A DNA stretch of 64,000 nt from an uncultured Collinsella sp. (GTDB lineage: Bacteria > Actinomycetota > Coriobacteriia > Coriobacteriales > Coriobacteriaceae), in NCBI GenBank assembly GCA_900541645.1, contig UQKQ01000001.1, forward strand, positions 323,860-387,859, written 5' to 3'. Below the pieces are notes generated by a model. That model had not been told where the DNA came from. It did no database searches and was given only the letters and a program-made list of their open reading frames with translations. The position numbers and the translations under genes were made by a program. How positions within the stretch are numbered: the stretch's first letter is position 1; each line of letters starts with the position of its first letter. This document shows positions 52,838 through 61,059 of this stretch, piece by piece.

Positions 52838-52877
52838 AAAACCACCACAAAGGGGACAGGCACCTTTGTGGTGGTTT
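52838..52877. repeat. Palindromic repeat (copy 5)
   Basis: AAACCACCACAAAGG (52838-52852) faces CCTTTGTGGTGGTTT (52863-52877). It lies between the DegV stop and the MGMT-type start, opposite orientation of its spacer relative to copy 4. Confidence 0.88.
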
Positions 52878-52906
52878 ATGCTATTCCGGGTGGAAGGGAG
52901 CGAGCA

Positions 52907-53227
52907 ATGGCGTCTGAGGGCTTTTTTGAGCGGGTGTACGAGGTGGTCGAGCAGATTCCCGAGGGGATGGTCGCCACGTATGGTCAGGTGGCGCTGCTTG
53001 CTGGACGTCCACGAAGTGCGCGGTACGTGGGGTATGCCCTGCATGGCAATCCGCGCCCCGGCGAGATTCCCTGTCACCGCGTGGTGTTTGCCGATGGCCG
53101 CATATGCGATGGTTTTGCTTTTGGCGGTCCCGATGCTCAACGTGAGCTTTTGCTAGGGGAGGGTGTGGCGTTTAAGGACGACATGCACGTCGACTTGGCC
53201 GCCTGTCGCTGGCCTGCAGGGCTCTAG
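52907..53227 (+). CDS. MGMT/Ogt-type DNA methyltransferase-like protein
   Basis: A 106-residue protein equal to the DNA-binding and active-site domain of O6-alkylguanine-DNA alkyltransferase. IPCHRVV has the acceptor Cys56; YGQVALLAG and SARYVGYALHGNP form the helix-turn-helix with Arg. The N-terminal domain of Ogt is absent. A Cys, not the Trp of alkyltransferase-like proteins, is present, so direct alkyl transfer is possible. Start ATG 52907 follows AAGGGAG; an earlier ATG at 52868 lies in the palindrome. Confidence 0.85.
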   Translation: MASEGFFERVYEVVEQIPEGMVATYGQVALLAGRPRSARYVGYALHGNPRPGEIPCHRVVFADGRICDGFAFGGPDAQRELLLGEGVAFKDDMHVDLAACRWPAGL

Positions 53228-53244
53228 CGGCTCTGCCGTGGCTT

Positions 53245-53284
53245 AAACCACCACAAAGGTGCCTATCCCCTTTGTGGTGGTTTT
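53245..53284 (+). repeat. Palindromic repeat (copy 6)
   Basis: AAACCACCACAAAGG (53245-53259) faces CCTTTGTGGTGGTTTT (53269-53284), spacer TGCCTATCC. The T-tail can terminate the MGMT-type gene. The next 180 nt hold no gene; a weak hairpin (GCAGGC at 53382, GCCTGC at 53404) is the only structure seen. Confidence 0.88.
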
Positions 53285-53464
53285 GGCAGGTTTACCGAGG
53301 TTAACTTATGGAGAAGGTATGGCGGCGCGGTTTGTCGCAGCAAAGTAAACCACGGTGAACTATATTGTTTTCAGCAACGGAGCAGGCAATAGGCGATAAA
53401 AAAGCCTGCCCTGTTGAGTTTGATTCGCATTCCTCCCCTCTGTGCGATTCAACGGTGTACTTCG

Positions 53465-53506
53465 GGAACAGGCCCGCTGGCAACTATCTGCCAGCGGGCC
53501 TGTTCC
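53465..53506. terminator. Perfect 18-bp hairpin upstream of the trpS stop
   Basis: 53465-53482 and 53489-53506 are exact arms with a 6-nt loop. The flanking T-tracts are weak (TGTTTC to the right), so it may be an intrinsic terminator for trpS with poor tail or a protein-dependent one. Confidence 0.55.
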
Positions 53507-53558
53507 TGTTTCGGTGAGGATTCAGCCTCACCGTCTATGTTGTGCGAAGGCGCTTTGC

Positions 53559-54608
53559 CTAGTACACCATGCCCATGGCGTCCTGAACCTCGGCCAGGGT
53601 CTGCTCGGCAATCTCGTTGGCGCGACGGTTGCCCTCGTGCAGCACGTCCTTCACATAGTCCAGATCGTTCTCATAGCGCTGACGACGCTCGCGGATCGGC
53701 GCGAAGTACTCGTTGACGGCCTCGGTCACGTACTTCTTGAGCTGGCCGGAGCCGCCCATGCCAATCTCCTCGGCAATCTCGACCTCGGAACGGCCGGTGC
53801 AGATGGCGGCGGTTGAAAGCAGGCCGGACACGCCGGGGCGATTCTCGGGATCGAACGTGATCATGCGCTCGGAGTCGGTCTGGCTCTTCTTGATGCGCTT
53901 GGCCGTCTCCTCGGCGGTCATCGAGATGTTAATGGCGTTGCCGTAGCTCTTGCTCATCTTGCGCCCGTCCAGGCCGGGCAGCAGCGGGGTCTCGGACAGC
54001 AGCGCGTCGACCTCGGGGAACACCTTGCCGTAACGGTTGTTAAAGCGGCGGGCGATGGTGCGGGTGAGCTCGATGTGCGGCAGCTGGTCGCGACCGACGG
54101 GCACCACATTGCCCTTGCAGAACAGGATGTCGCAGGCCTGGTGCACCGGGTAGGTGAGCAGAAGGCCGGTGAGCTCGTGGCCCGAGGCCTCCATCTCGGC
54201 CTTGACCGTGGGGTTGCGCGCCAGCTCGGCCTCGGAGACCAGCGACAGGAACGGCAGCATGAGCTGGTTTGCGGCGGGTACGGCGGAGTGCGCGTAGATC
54301 ATGGTCTTGTCGGGGTCGATGCCGCAGGCAAGGTAGTCCATGACCATGTTGTACACGTTGTCCTGGATGTGCTCGGTCGTATCGCGGTCAGTGATGACTT
54401 GGTAGTCGGCGATGAGCACGTTGGTCTTGGCGCCCATGTTCTGCAGCTCAACACGGCCCTTGAGGGTGCCGAAGTAGTGACCCAGGTGCAGACGGCCGGT
54501 GGGGCGGTCGCCGGTGAGCATGGTGAACTTCTCGGGCGTTTTGGCCAGGCCCTCGCGAATGGCGTTGCTCTTTTGCAGCGCGACTTCGTAGCTGTTCTCG
54601 TTTGGCAT
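53559..54608 (-). CDS. trpS: Tryptophanyl-tRNA synthetase
   Basis: A 349-residue class I aminoacyl-tRNA synthetase. HLGH (41-44) is the HIGH motif and KMSKS (217-221) the second ATP motif; RPTGRLHLGHYFG matches the TrpRS N-terminal catalytic loop. It charges tRNA-Trp. Start ATG 54608 follows TTAGGAG; an upstream in-frame start at 54638 has no such site. It stands alone with a strong hairpin downstream. Confidence 0.95.
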   Translation of the reverse strand: MPNENSYEVALQKSNAIREGLAKTPEKFTMLTGDRPTGRLHLGHYFGTLKGRVELQNMGAKTNVLIADYQVITDRDTTEHIQDNVYNMVMDYLACGIDPDKTMIYAHSAVPAANQLMLPFLSLVSEAELARNPTVKAEMEASGHELTGLLLTYPVHQACDILFCKGNVVPVGRDQLPHIELTRTIARRFNNRYGKVFPEVDALLSETPLLPGLDGRKMSKSYGNAINISMTAEETAKRIKKSQTDSERMITFDPENRPGVSGLLSTAAICTGRSEVEIAEEIGMGGSGQLKKYVTEAVNEYFAPIRERRQRYENDLDYVKDVLHEGNRRANEIAEQTLAEVQDAMGMVY

Positions 54609-54769
54609 GATTGCTCCTAACGTATGTTCATGGGTCAAGATGATAACGCGTTTATTGGAGGGTCGGGGCGTAAGTACGCGAGGGGCGGGAGAGCGGCGGC
54701 ATGTGCGATGGGCGCGGCGTGGCTGCGCGTTTGGCCGGCGGCGCCTGGGCGCAGCCTCGGCAGCTTACC

Positions 54770-55969
54770 CTAGCGCCTGTGGTGGCGCTCCTCCCTGCGT
54801 TCTTCTGCCGCCTGCTCCTCCTGCTTAAAGGCGGGATCGTCGGGGGTGACGAGCTCGTCCTCGTGCGTGCGCTTGTTGTAATGGTGGCGCAGCACGGGCT
54901 CAAACAGGTGCAGGTGCTTGGCAAAGGCCGCCGAGCCAATGGCGAGTACGGTAAAGATGAGCACGCGCATGGGCACCTCGACCTGGTTAATCGCGGCGGC
55001 GCCGGCCGAAAGCATGATGCACCAGGCGTAGATGAGGAGCACTGCCTGCTTTTGGTTGTAGCCCTCTTGGATCAGGCGGTGGTGGATGTGGCCCTTGTCG
55101 GCCTGCCCGATGCTAATGTGGGCGCGCTTGCGGCGCACGATGGCGCTAAACGTGTCGATGATGGGCACGCCGGCAACGATGAGCGGGATGATAAGCGAGG
55201 TGAGCGCGGCGGTGCGGCTCACGTTGAGCAGCGAGATGGAGCCCAGTGCAAAGCCCAGAAGCAACGACCCCGAGTCGCCCAAGAAGATGCTTGCGGGGTT
55301 GAAGTTGTAGCGCAAAAAGGCCAGGCAAGCGCCAAAGAGCGCAATGGAGAGCGCGGCGGCGTCGATGCGGCCCGAGAGAACGGCCATCGAAAACATGGTG
55401 AACGACGCGATGCCGCAGATGCCCGTGGCCAAGCCGTCGAGGCCGTCGATGAGGTTAATGATGTTGGTGAATGCCACCAGATAGATCACGGTGATGGGGT
55501 AGGCGAGCCATCCGAGCATGATCTCGCCGGGGGCAAACGGGTTGACGATGACGCCGATCCGCAGGCCGCCGATACAGGCGATAAGCGCGGCGAGGACCTG
55601 TCCGGCTAGCTTTTGCTTGGGCTTGAGCTGGAAGACGTCGTCGATAGCGCCGGTCGCAAAGATGACGGTAAAAGAAAACGCAAGTATGGGGTAGCTGATG
55701 TGCAGACGGGGGTGGGGCACCAAAACGGGCGGCCAACCCAGGTACCAGGTGCCTAGGATTTGCACAATACAGGCAACGACCAGGCCCAAAAACACCGCCG
55801 TTCCGCCCAAACGCGGGATGGGCTTGGTGTTGATGCGGCGCTTAGAAGGATAGTCGACGGCGTCGAGCTTAATTGCCAAGCGCTTGACCAGGGGCACCGT
55901 GAGGAAGGTCGTGATAAAGGCCGCCGCTGCCACGCATAGATACGGTATGTAGCTCGGGGATGAAGCCAT
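54770..55969 (-). CDS. MraY/WecA family phospho-sugar transferase
   Basis: A 399-residue multi-pass membrane enzyme that transfers a sugar-1-phosphate from a nucleotide to undecaprenyl phosphate. Family motifs: the first-loop DDVFQLKPKQKLAGQ (Asp pair), NLIDGLDGLATG with the catalytic Asp set, FLGDSGSLLLGF, and the cytoplasmic KGHIHHRLIQEG (WecA/TagO-type histidines). The C-terminal ~60 residues are charged and Glu/Arg-rich. MASSPSYIPY is the best start at 55969 because it begins just before the first helix; the ribosome site is weak. It primes a surface polysaccharide or teichoic-acid-like pathway. Confidence 0.88.
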   Translation of the reverse strand: MASSPSYIPYLCVAAAAFITTFLTVPLVKRLAIKLDAVDYPSKRRINTKPIPRLGGTAVFLGLVVACIVQILGTWYLGWPPVLVPHPRLHISYPILAFSFTVIFATGAIDDVFQLKPKQKLAGQVLAALIACIGGLRIGVIVNPFAPGEIMLGWLAYPITVIYLVAFTNIINLIDGLDGLATGICGIASFTMFSMAVLSGRIDAAALSIALFGACLAFLRYNFNPASIFLGDSGSLLLGFALGSISLLNVSRTAALTSLIIPLIVAGVPIIDTFSAIVRRKRAHISIGQADKGHIHHRLIQEGYNQKQAVLLIYAWCIMLSAGAAAINQVEVPMRVLIFTVLAIGSAAFAKHLHLFEPVLRHHYNKRTHEDELVTPDDPAFKQEEQAAEERREERHHRR

Positions 55970-56161
55970 GAATCTAAAAACCGCCAAGCGTCGAAGGAAA
56001 AGGTCAAAGGTTGCTAAGCGCAAAGGGCATAGCCGAACCATGATACTCGACCAAGGGGGGTGCATGGAATTGCACGCAGCGATAATCACGCGCTTACCAG
56101 ATATTGGGATGTTGTCGATGGATTGTCGGGATACCGGCGGGGATCCATATGGGCTGTAATG

Positions 56162-56188
56162 GTGGTTTTCGGCAAATAAAAACCACCC
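56162..56188. terminator. Hairpin with T-run, bidirectional candidate
   Basis: GGTGGTTTT (56162-56170) pairs with AAAACCACC (56180-56188), followed by CCCCC. It ends the AT-rich leader of the region and lies just beyond the end of the candidate RNA on its minus side. Confidence 0.5.
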
Positions 56189-56194
56189 CCCACG

Positions 56195-56400
56195 TTACGA
56201 AAATGAACCCACCTAAAACAGGTGGGTGCCCTCATCGACTGTTCCAGCGTCCTTAACAACGAAGGATACCTGTACTAGGTACGACTGTGTGGGCTCCCTA
56301 AATAAACGCGACGGTTCACCCAGTTGCTCCGCGGGGGGCGGAATACCTACATCATAAAGCGGCACTTTATCGATTCCAGTCTTGACATTACAAAAATCGT
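56195..56400 (-). ncRNA. Candidate structured RNA, 6S- or raiA-like (unassigned)
   Basis: The 55970-56493 gap holds a minus-strand stretch with several short hairpins (TACCT AGTAC AGGTA; TCCTT cgttgtt AAGGA) and a final stem CCCACCT / AGGTGGG (56209-56215 with 56221-56227), followed on the minus strand by TTCATTTTCG. No open frame spans it. A terminator-tailed RNA of about 200 nt is plausible. I could not match it confidently to 6S RNA, tmRNA or raiA RNA, whose consensus I cannot reproduce from memory. A plus-strand -35-like TTGACA lies at 56383-56388, so the plus-strand gene promoter is near. Confidence 0.45.
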
Positions 56401-56493
56401 GTCGGACGATTACGGCGCCTTGGGCTCGAGCCGTCTGTGCGGTTGGTCCCTTTACGTTTGAGCTGCTGAATCGTTGTTTTGGAGCATGTTTTT

Positions 56494-57432
56494 ATGCCGA
56501 CGCCGTTGACCGAACTTTTTTCGCCCGCCTGCCATTTGTGTCCGCGCCGTTGCGGTGCGGTGCGCGACGAGGGTGCGCACGGCGTATGCGGTGCCGATGA
56601 CACGCTCAAGGTGGCCCGCGCGGCGCTTCATATGTGGGAGGAGCCGCCTATCTCGGGCGAGGCCGGTTCGGGCACGATCTTCTTTAGCGGCTGCTCGCTC
56701 AAATGTATCTATTGCCAGAACCACGAGATCTCGACGGGCAATTTTGGGCTTGAGATTTCGCCCGAGCGCCTGGTCGAGATTATGCTGGAGCTGCAGGACC
56801 AAGGTGCCAATAACATCAATCTGGTGACGGCGACGCATTATGCTCACCTGCTGCCGGCCGCGATTGCCGCAGCTCGGGAGCGCGGACTGGTCATCCCAAT
56901 TGTCTACAACACGAGTGGTTACGAGCGCGCGAGTGCCGTGGCAGCGCTGGGCGACCTGGTCGACGTGTGGCTTACGGACTTTAAATATGCCGATGCCGGG
57001 CTTGCGCAGTCGCTTTCTCATATTAAGGACTACCCGCGCGTGGCCGTGTCGGGTCTGGCCCAGATGGCGCGCGAGATTGAGCGCCGCGGGGGAGAGCTGG
57101 TAGACAAGGACGGGCTCATGAGGCGCGGCATAATCGTGCGTCATCTGGTGCTGCCGGGGCATGCGGACGATTCGTGCCGCGTGTTGGACCTGGTGTGGCA
57201 GACGGTGGGCGACGTGCCGATCTCGGTCATGAACCAGTACACGCCCAATGCCCTCATGTGCGAACAAGGCGGCGACCTGGCGCGCGCCGTGACGCGCGAG
57301 GAGTACGAGCAGGTGCTCGACCATGCCGACGACCTGGGCTTTACGACGATGTTTTGGCAAGAAGGCGGAGCGGTAGACGAGAGCTTCACCCCGGCGTTCG
57401 ACACCACCGGCGTCCTCACCAGCGCAAAGTAG
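56494..57432 (+). CDS. PflX-like radical SAM protein (COG1313 type)
   Basis: A 312-residue iron-sulfur enzyme. The radical SAM motif is FFSGCSLKCIYCQN (Cys67, 71, 74), and the N-terminus has a Cys cluster (CHLCPRRC, then CG at 32), typical of the PflX/COG1313 group related to pyruvate formate-lyase activating enzyme. EEPPISGEAGSGTIF is the family block. It binds SAM and an Fe4S4 cluster; its substrate is unknown. ATG 56494 follows GGAG at 56481. A cysteine-free distal half suggests no extra cluster there. Confidence 0.85.
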   Translation: MPTPLTELFSPACHLCPRRCGAVRDEGAHGVCGADDTLKVARAALHMWEEPPISGEAGSGTIFFSGCSLKCIYCQNHEISTGNFGLEISPERLVEIMLELQDQGANNINLVTATHYAHLLPAAIAAARERGLVIPIVYNTSGYERASAVAALGDLVDVWLTDFKYADAGLAQSLSHIKDYPRVAVSGLAQMAREIERRGGELVDKDGLMRRGIIVRHLVLPGHADDSCRVLDLVWQTVGDVPISVMNQYTPNALMCEQGGDLARAVTREEYEQVLDHADDLGFTTMFWQEGGAVDESFTPAFDTTGVLTSAK

Positions 57433-57542
57433 TGCGCTCGCCGATGATTTTTCTGGGACGGGGATTAAAAAATCATCGAGAGGATCGCCTGCTCGAAAAG
57501 TTGTCAAAATAGCCGCGTCCCAAAAAGACTGGGTATTGGGCG

Positions 57543-57570
57543 TTGACAGTTGGCGAGCCGTAGGTAAAAT
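57543..57570 (+). promoter_or_regulatory. Sigma-70 promoter of tRNA-Ala
   Basis: TTGACA (57543-57548) and TAAAAT (57565-57570), 16-nt spacer, end 13 nt before the tRNA. It is a near-consensus pair well placed for this stable RNA gene. Confidence 0.75.
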
Positions 57571-57583
57571 ATCAACTTGTCTT

Positions 57584-57656
57584 GGGGACGTAGCTCAGTT
57601 GGGAGAGCGCTGCCGTCGCATGGCAGAGGCCGAGGGTTCGACTCCCTTCGTCTCCA
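57584..57656 (+). tRNA. tRNA-Ala (anticodon CGC)
   Basis: A 73-nt cloverleaf with acceptor GGGGACG/CGTCTCC, D-stem GCTC/GAGC, anticodon stem CTGCC/GGCAG with loop GTCGCAT and anticodon CGC (57617-57619), and T-arm GAGGG TTCGACT CCCTT. It reads GCG alanine codons, common in high-G+C genomes. CCA is not encoded. It has its own promoter and terminator, so it is a stand-alone gene. Confidence 0.93.
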
Positions 57657-57670
57657 CCCTTGGATTTGAT

Positions 57671-57702
57671 AAGCCGCTGACATTGTGTCGGCGGCTTTTT
57701 TT
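57671..57702 (+). terminator. Terminator of tRNA-Ala
   Basis: AAGCCGCTGACA (57671-57682) pairs with TGTCGGCGGCTT (57686-57697), one G-T pair, then seven T residues. It also separates the tRNA from the next gene. Confidence 0.9.
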
Positions 57703-57720
57703 AAAAGAAAGGGCTGTACC

Positions 57721-58161
57721 ATGGCCAAGCTTGAGTCCCAACCACTGTCTGCCGAGGAACGCGCCGAGTTGGAAGAGCTCCGCGCCGAGAAAGCTCGTCG
57801 CGAGGCCCAGGAAGAGGCACGCCGCGAGCGTGAGGAGCTGGCCGCCCTGCGTGCCGAGCGTGCGAAGGCCGAGGAGGCCGCCGCGAACGTCGCCCCCGCG
57901 CCCAAGCCCGCCGCCGCGAAGCCCGCGCCCACCGCACCTAAACCTCAGCCTAAAAAGGTCGCTCGTTCCAAGTCCGTCGAGCCCAAGCCGAGCCGTGACG
58001 AGATGACCTTTGCCAAGCGCATGGTTACCTCCAAGGAGCCTACGGGCGAGAACGAGATCCCTGGCATGGCGCCGGCTCAAAAAATCATCATTGTCCTTGC
58101 CCTCATCGCGTTTGTCATCTTTATGGGCTACACGATCCTGACCAGCATGGGCCTGCTCTAG
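57721..58161 (+). CDS. Small membrane-anchored protein with coiled coil
   Basis: A 146-residue protein I do not recognise. Residues about 8-60 are a highly charged Glu/Arg/Ala coiled coil (EERAELEELRAEKARREAQ), then an Ala/Pro/Lys linker (60-95), then a single C-terminal transmembrane helix (KIIIVLALIAFVIFMGYTIL, about 122-141). The topology suggests a cytoplasmic coiled coil tethered to the membrane. AAAGAAAGGG precedes ATG 57721, which lies right after the tRNA terminator. Confidence 0.75.
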   Translation: MAKLESQPLSAEERAELEELRAEKARREAQEEARREREELAALRAERAKAEEAAANVAPAPKPAAAKPAPTAPKPQPKKVARSKSVEPKPSRDEMTFAKRMVTSKEPTGENEIPGMAPAQKIIIVLALIAFVIFMGYTILTSMGLL

Positions 58162-58245
58162 CCCATTCGCGCTGGGTGCCATGCCCGAACACTCTGCCCT
58201 TTTCCAACCCTCAACCTCTGCACAACGCATCCGAAAGGTCGCCCC

Positions 58246-59751
58246 ATGGCTTTGACCGACATCTCGCATCCCACCGACATTGCAATGCTCACCGATCTGT
58301 ACGAGCTCACTATGGCCCAGGGCCTGTGGGAGAGCGGCAAGGCCAATGAGCAGGGTTGTTTTACCGCGTTTTACCGCGACCATCCTTTTGGCAGCGCCTA
58401 TGCCGTCATGTGCGGCACCGCCGAACTGCCCGAGCTGGTCGAGAATCTGCGCTTTACGCCCGAGGATATCGACTACCTCGCCTCGCTCCAGGCCCCGGCC
58501 GGCGGCGCGATGTTCAAGCCTGGATTCCTCGACTACCTGCGCGATTTTCGTGCGCATGTAAACATCGACGCCGTGCCCGAGGGCGAGCTCGTCTTTCCGC
58601 GCGAGCCCATGGTTCGCGTCACCGGCCCCGCGCTGGAGTGCCAGCTGCTTGAGACGGCGCTGCTCAACATCGTTGGGTTCCAGACGCTTGTCGCCACCAA
58701 GACGGCGCGCGTGGTGCTGGCGGCGGACGGCCGTCCCGTTGCCGAGTTTGGCCTGCGCCGCGCTCAGGGTCCCGATGGCGGCTTGGCCGTCGCGCGCGCG
58801 AGCTACGTTGCCGGCTGCTCCTCTACGTCCAATGTGCTCGCCGGCCGCCGCTACGGTATTCCCGTCTTTGGCACGCATGCGCACAGCTGGGTGATGAGCT
58901 TCGATTCCGAGCTCGAGGCCTTCCGCGCCTTTGCCAAGTCGAGCCCCAAGAACTGTACGCTGCTCATCGACACCTATGACGTGCGCGAGGGCTGTGAACA
59001 TGCCATTACGGTTGCCAAGGAGATGGAAGCGGTGGGCGAGCGCCTGTCGGCCATTCGCATCGACTCCGGCGACCTCGCCAAGCTCTCCAAGTATGTGCGC
59101 GGCCGTTTTGATGCCGAGGGCCTGCCCTATGTGGGGATCTCGGTTTCTAACGATTTGGATGAGTACACGATTCAGTCGCTGCTCGACCAGGGCGCGCCCA
59201 TCGACAGCTTTGGCGTTGGTACCAAGCTTGCGACCTGCTATGACCAGCCGGCGCTGGGCGGCGTGTACAAGCTTTCCGCCCGCCGTGCGAGCGAGGCAGA
59301 TCCATGGACGCCGGTGGTCAAGCTCTCTGAGCAGCCATACAAGCGCACGATCCCGGGTGTGCAACGCGTGCGCCGTTATTACGACGGCTTTGGCGGCCCG
59401 GTCTGCGACATGATCTACGACGAGGACCATCTGGCGGGGGATGGCGCCGCGCGCGGCAATACCCTTGTGGCCGTGAACGATGCCGCCCTGGTGACCGACG
59501 TGTCCGAACTCGAGTATCGCGAGCTGCTGGTGCCGATCGTGCGCGATGGCAGTGCGGTGGCTCCGCGTGAGAGCATCCAGGACGCGCGCGAGCGCTGTGC
59601 TTGGGCGCTCGACCATCTGGACGCAGCTTTCAAGCGCTTCCTGTACCCGCAGACCTATGTGGTGGGTATGGAGCAGGGCCTGGCTCAGGTGCGCGACGAG
59701 CTCGTGCGTAAGAACATGGCCGCGGCCTCTGCCTTTCCCTGGGCTCACTAA
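58246..59751 (+). CDS. pncB: Nicotinate phosphoribosyltransferase
   Basis: A 501-residue enzyme of NAD salvage (nicotinate plus PRPP and ATP give nicotinate mononucleotide). MLTDLYELTMAQGLWESG, the PncB opening, and GCSSTSNVLAGRRYGIPVFGTHAHSW are characteristic; the His near residue 205 is the phosphorylated residue of the family in FGTHAHSW. IDSGDLAKLSK is a PRPP-binding loop. ATG 58246 follows GAAAGG. Long-form PncB length. Confidence 0.93.
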   Translation: MALTDISHPTDIAMLTDLYELTMAQGLWESGKANEQGCFTAFYRDHPFGSAYAVMCGTAELPELVENLRFTPEDIDYLASLQAPAGGAMFKPGFLDYLRDFRAHVNIDAVPEGELVFPREPMVRVTGPALECQLLETALLNIVGFQTLVATKTARVVLAADGRPVAEFGLRRAQGPDGGLAVARASYVAGCSSTSNVLAGRRYGIPVFGTHAHSWVMSFDSELEAFRAFAKSSPKNCTLLIDTYDVREGCEHAITVAKEMEAVGERLSAIRIDSGDLAKLSKYVRGRFDAEGLPYVGISVSNDLDEYTIQSLLDQGAPIDSFGVGTKLATCYDQPALGGVYKLSARRASEADPWTPVVKLSEQPYKRTIPGVQRVRRYYDGFGGPVCDMIYDEDHLAGDGAARGNTLVAVNDAALVTDVSELEYRELLVPIVRDGSAVAPRESIQDARERCAWALDHLDAAFKRFLYPQTYVVGMEQGLAQVRDELVRKNMAAASAFPWAH

Positions 59752-59830
59752 TTCCTTGGGCGGTAGGGGCGAGTCACGCTTCCCTGGCCGCCAGCTCGGC
59801 CGTTCGCTGAACAGTTGATTGGTTTGACGT

Positions 59831-60958
59831 ATGACGACTTCTTATAAAACGATGGTGGTAAAGATCGGTTCGTCCACGGTGGTGGGCGCCGACGGCAAGG
59901 TCAACCGCGCCTTTATCGGCGGGCTTGCCGATCAGGCCGCAGCGCTGCGCGAGCTTGGCTGGCGCCTGGTCGTGGTGAGCTCGGGCGCCATTGCCTGCGG
60001 CTATCCCGTGCTGGGCTTCGACCGTAAGCCGGTCGGTGACCTGCCGAGCCTGCAGGCCTGCGCCTCGGCTGGTCAGTGCATCATCTCGTCGGCCTATGAC
60101 GAGGAGTTCCATGCGCGCGACCTGCTCACCTCGCTCGTGCTGCTCACGCGCCACGACACGGCGCGCCGCACGTCCTACCTGCACGCGCGCGACGCCCTGC
60201 TGCGCCTTGTGGAGCTGGGTGTGGTGCCGGTCGTCAACGAGAACGATACCGTCACCGTCGATGAGATCAAGTTTGGCGACAACGACACGCTGGCGGCGCT
60301 TGTGAGCTGTCTGGTTTCCGCCGATCTGTGCGTGACGCTCTCGGACATCGATGGCCTCTATACCGCCAATCCGCACGAGGACCCCACGGCCGAGTTCGTC
60401 CCGGTCGTGCATAAGATCGACGCCAAGATCATCGCCTCGGCGGGCGATTCTTCCACATCGGTGGGCACGGGCGGCATGATCACCAAGATCCGTGCAAGCC
60501 GCATTCTCATGACGGCCGGCATTCAGAGCGTGATTTGCTCGGGCGAGGAGCCCGATGCGCTCGTGCGTTTGGCCCGCGGCGAGAGCGTGGGCACGCTGTT
60601 CGATCCGCCGGCGGAGCGCCTGGACATTGCACCCCGCAAGCTGTGGATTGCACTGGGCGACAAGGCGCACGGCTCGGTGACGGTTGATGACGGCGCCGCG
60701 AAGGCGCTGGTCAGCCGCGGATCGTCGCTGCTCGCGGTGGGTATTCGCGAGGTCGATGGCCAGTTTGCCGAGGGCGATGTGCTCGACGTGTGCGACCCGA
60801 GCGGCATGGTTGTCGCCCGCGGTATCGCCGAGGCCGATTCGGACGTGCTGGAGCTCGCCGCCGGCCGCCGCCAGGACCAGATTGCCAGCAACCGCCTGCT
60901 CGCAGACCTGGCCGAGAAGCCCGCAATCCATAGGGACAACTTGATAGTGTTTGCATAA
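59831..60958 (+). CDS. proB: Glutamate 5-kinase with PUA domain
   Basis: A 375-residue enzyme, first step of proline synthesis. VVKIGSSTVVG is the N-terminal kinase motif, LTSLVLLTRHD and VNENDTVTVDEIKFGDND hold substrate and ATP sites, and GTGGMITKIRASRI the catalytic Lys region. The C-terminal ~90 residues from about 275 (SVTVDDGAAKALVSRG) are the PUA domain. ATG 59831 has no strong ribosome site. It is separated from proA by an opposite-strand peptidase. Confidence 0.95.
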   Translation: MTTSYKTMVVKIGSSTVVGADGKVNRAFIGGLADQAAALRELGWRLVVVSSGAIACGYPVLGFDRKPVGDLPSLQACASAGQCIISSAYDEEFHARDLLTSLVLLTRHDTARRTSYLHARDALLRLVELGVVPVVNENDTVTVDEIKFGDNDTLAALVSCLVSADLCVTLSDIDGLYTANPHEDPTAEFVPVVHKIDAKIIASAGDSSTSVGTGGMITKIRASRILMTAGIQSVICSGEEPDALVRLARGESVGTLFDPPAERLDIAPRKLWIALGDKAHGSVTVDDGAAKALVSRGSSLLAVGIREVDGQFAEGDVLDVCDPSGMVVARGIAEADSDVLELAAGRRQDQIASNRLLADLAEKPAIHRDNLIVFA

Positions 60959-60960
60959 AG

Positions 60961-61008
60961 AGAGGCAGCGCTGCGGCTCGTTTTGCCAGCAGTGCTGCCT
61001 CTCCTTTT
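60961..61008 (+). terminator. Terminator of proB
   Basis: AGAGGCAGC (60961-60969) pairs with GCTGCCTCT (60994-61002), with a GC inner part, then CCTTTTCC. T-run is short but present. Confidence 0.75.
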
Positions 61009-61058
61009 CCGGCACTTGGGGACGTTCCTATTGTGCCGGCAGGTGGGGACACTCCTTT
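61009..61058. repeat. GGGGACNNTCCT repeat pair with CCGGCAC arms
   Basis: CCGGCAC (61009-61015) faces GTGCCGG (61033-61039); GGGGACGTTCCT (61018) and GGGGACACTCCTTT (61045) are tandem relatives of the 48335 palindrome. It overlaps the end of the S33 gene transcript. Confidence 0.7.
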
Positions 61059-61059
61059 G

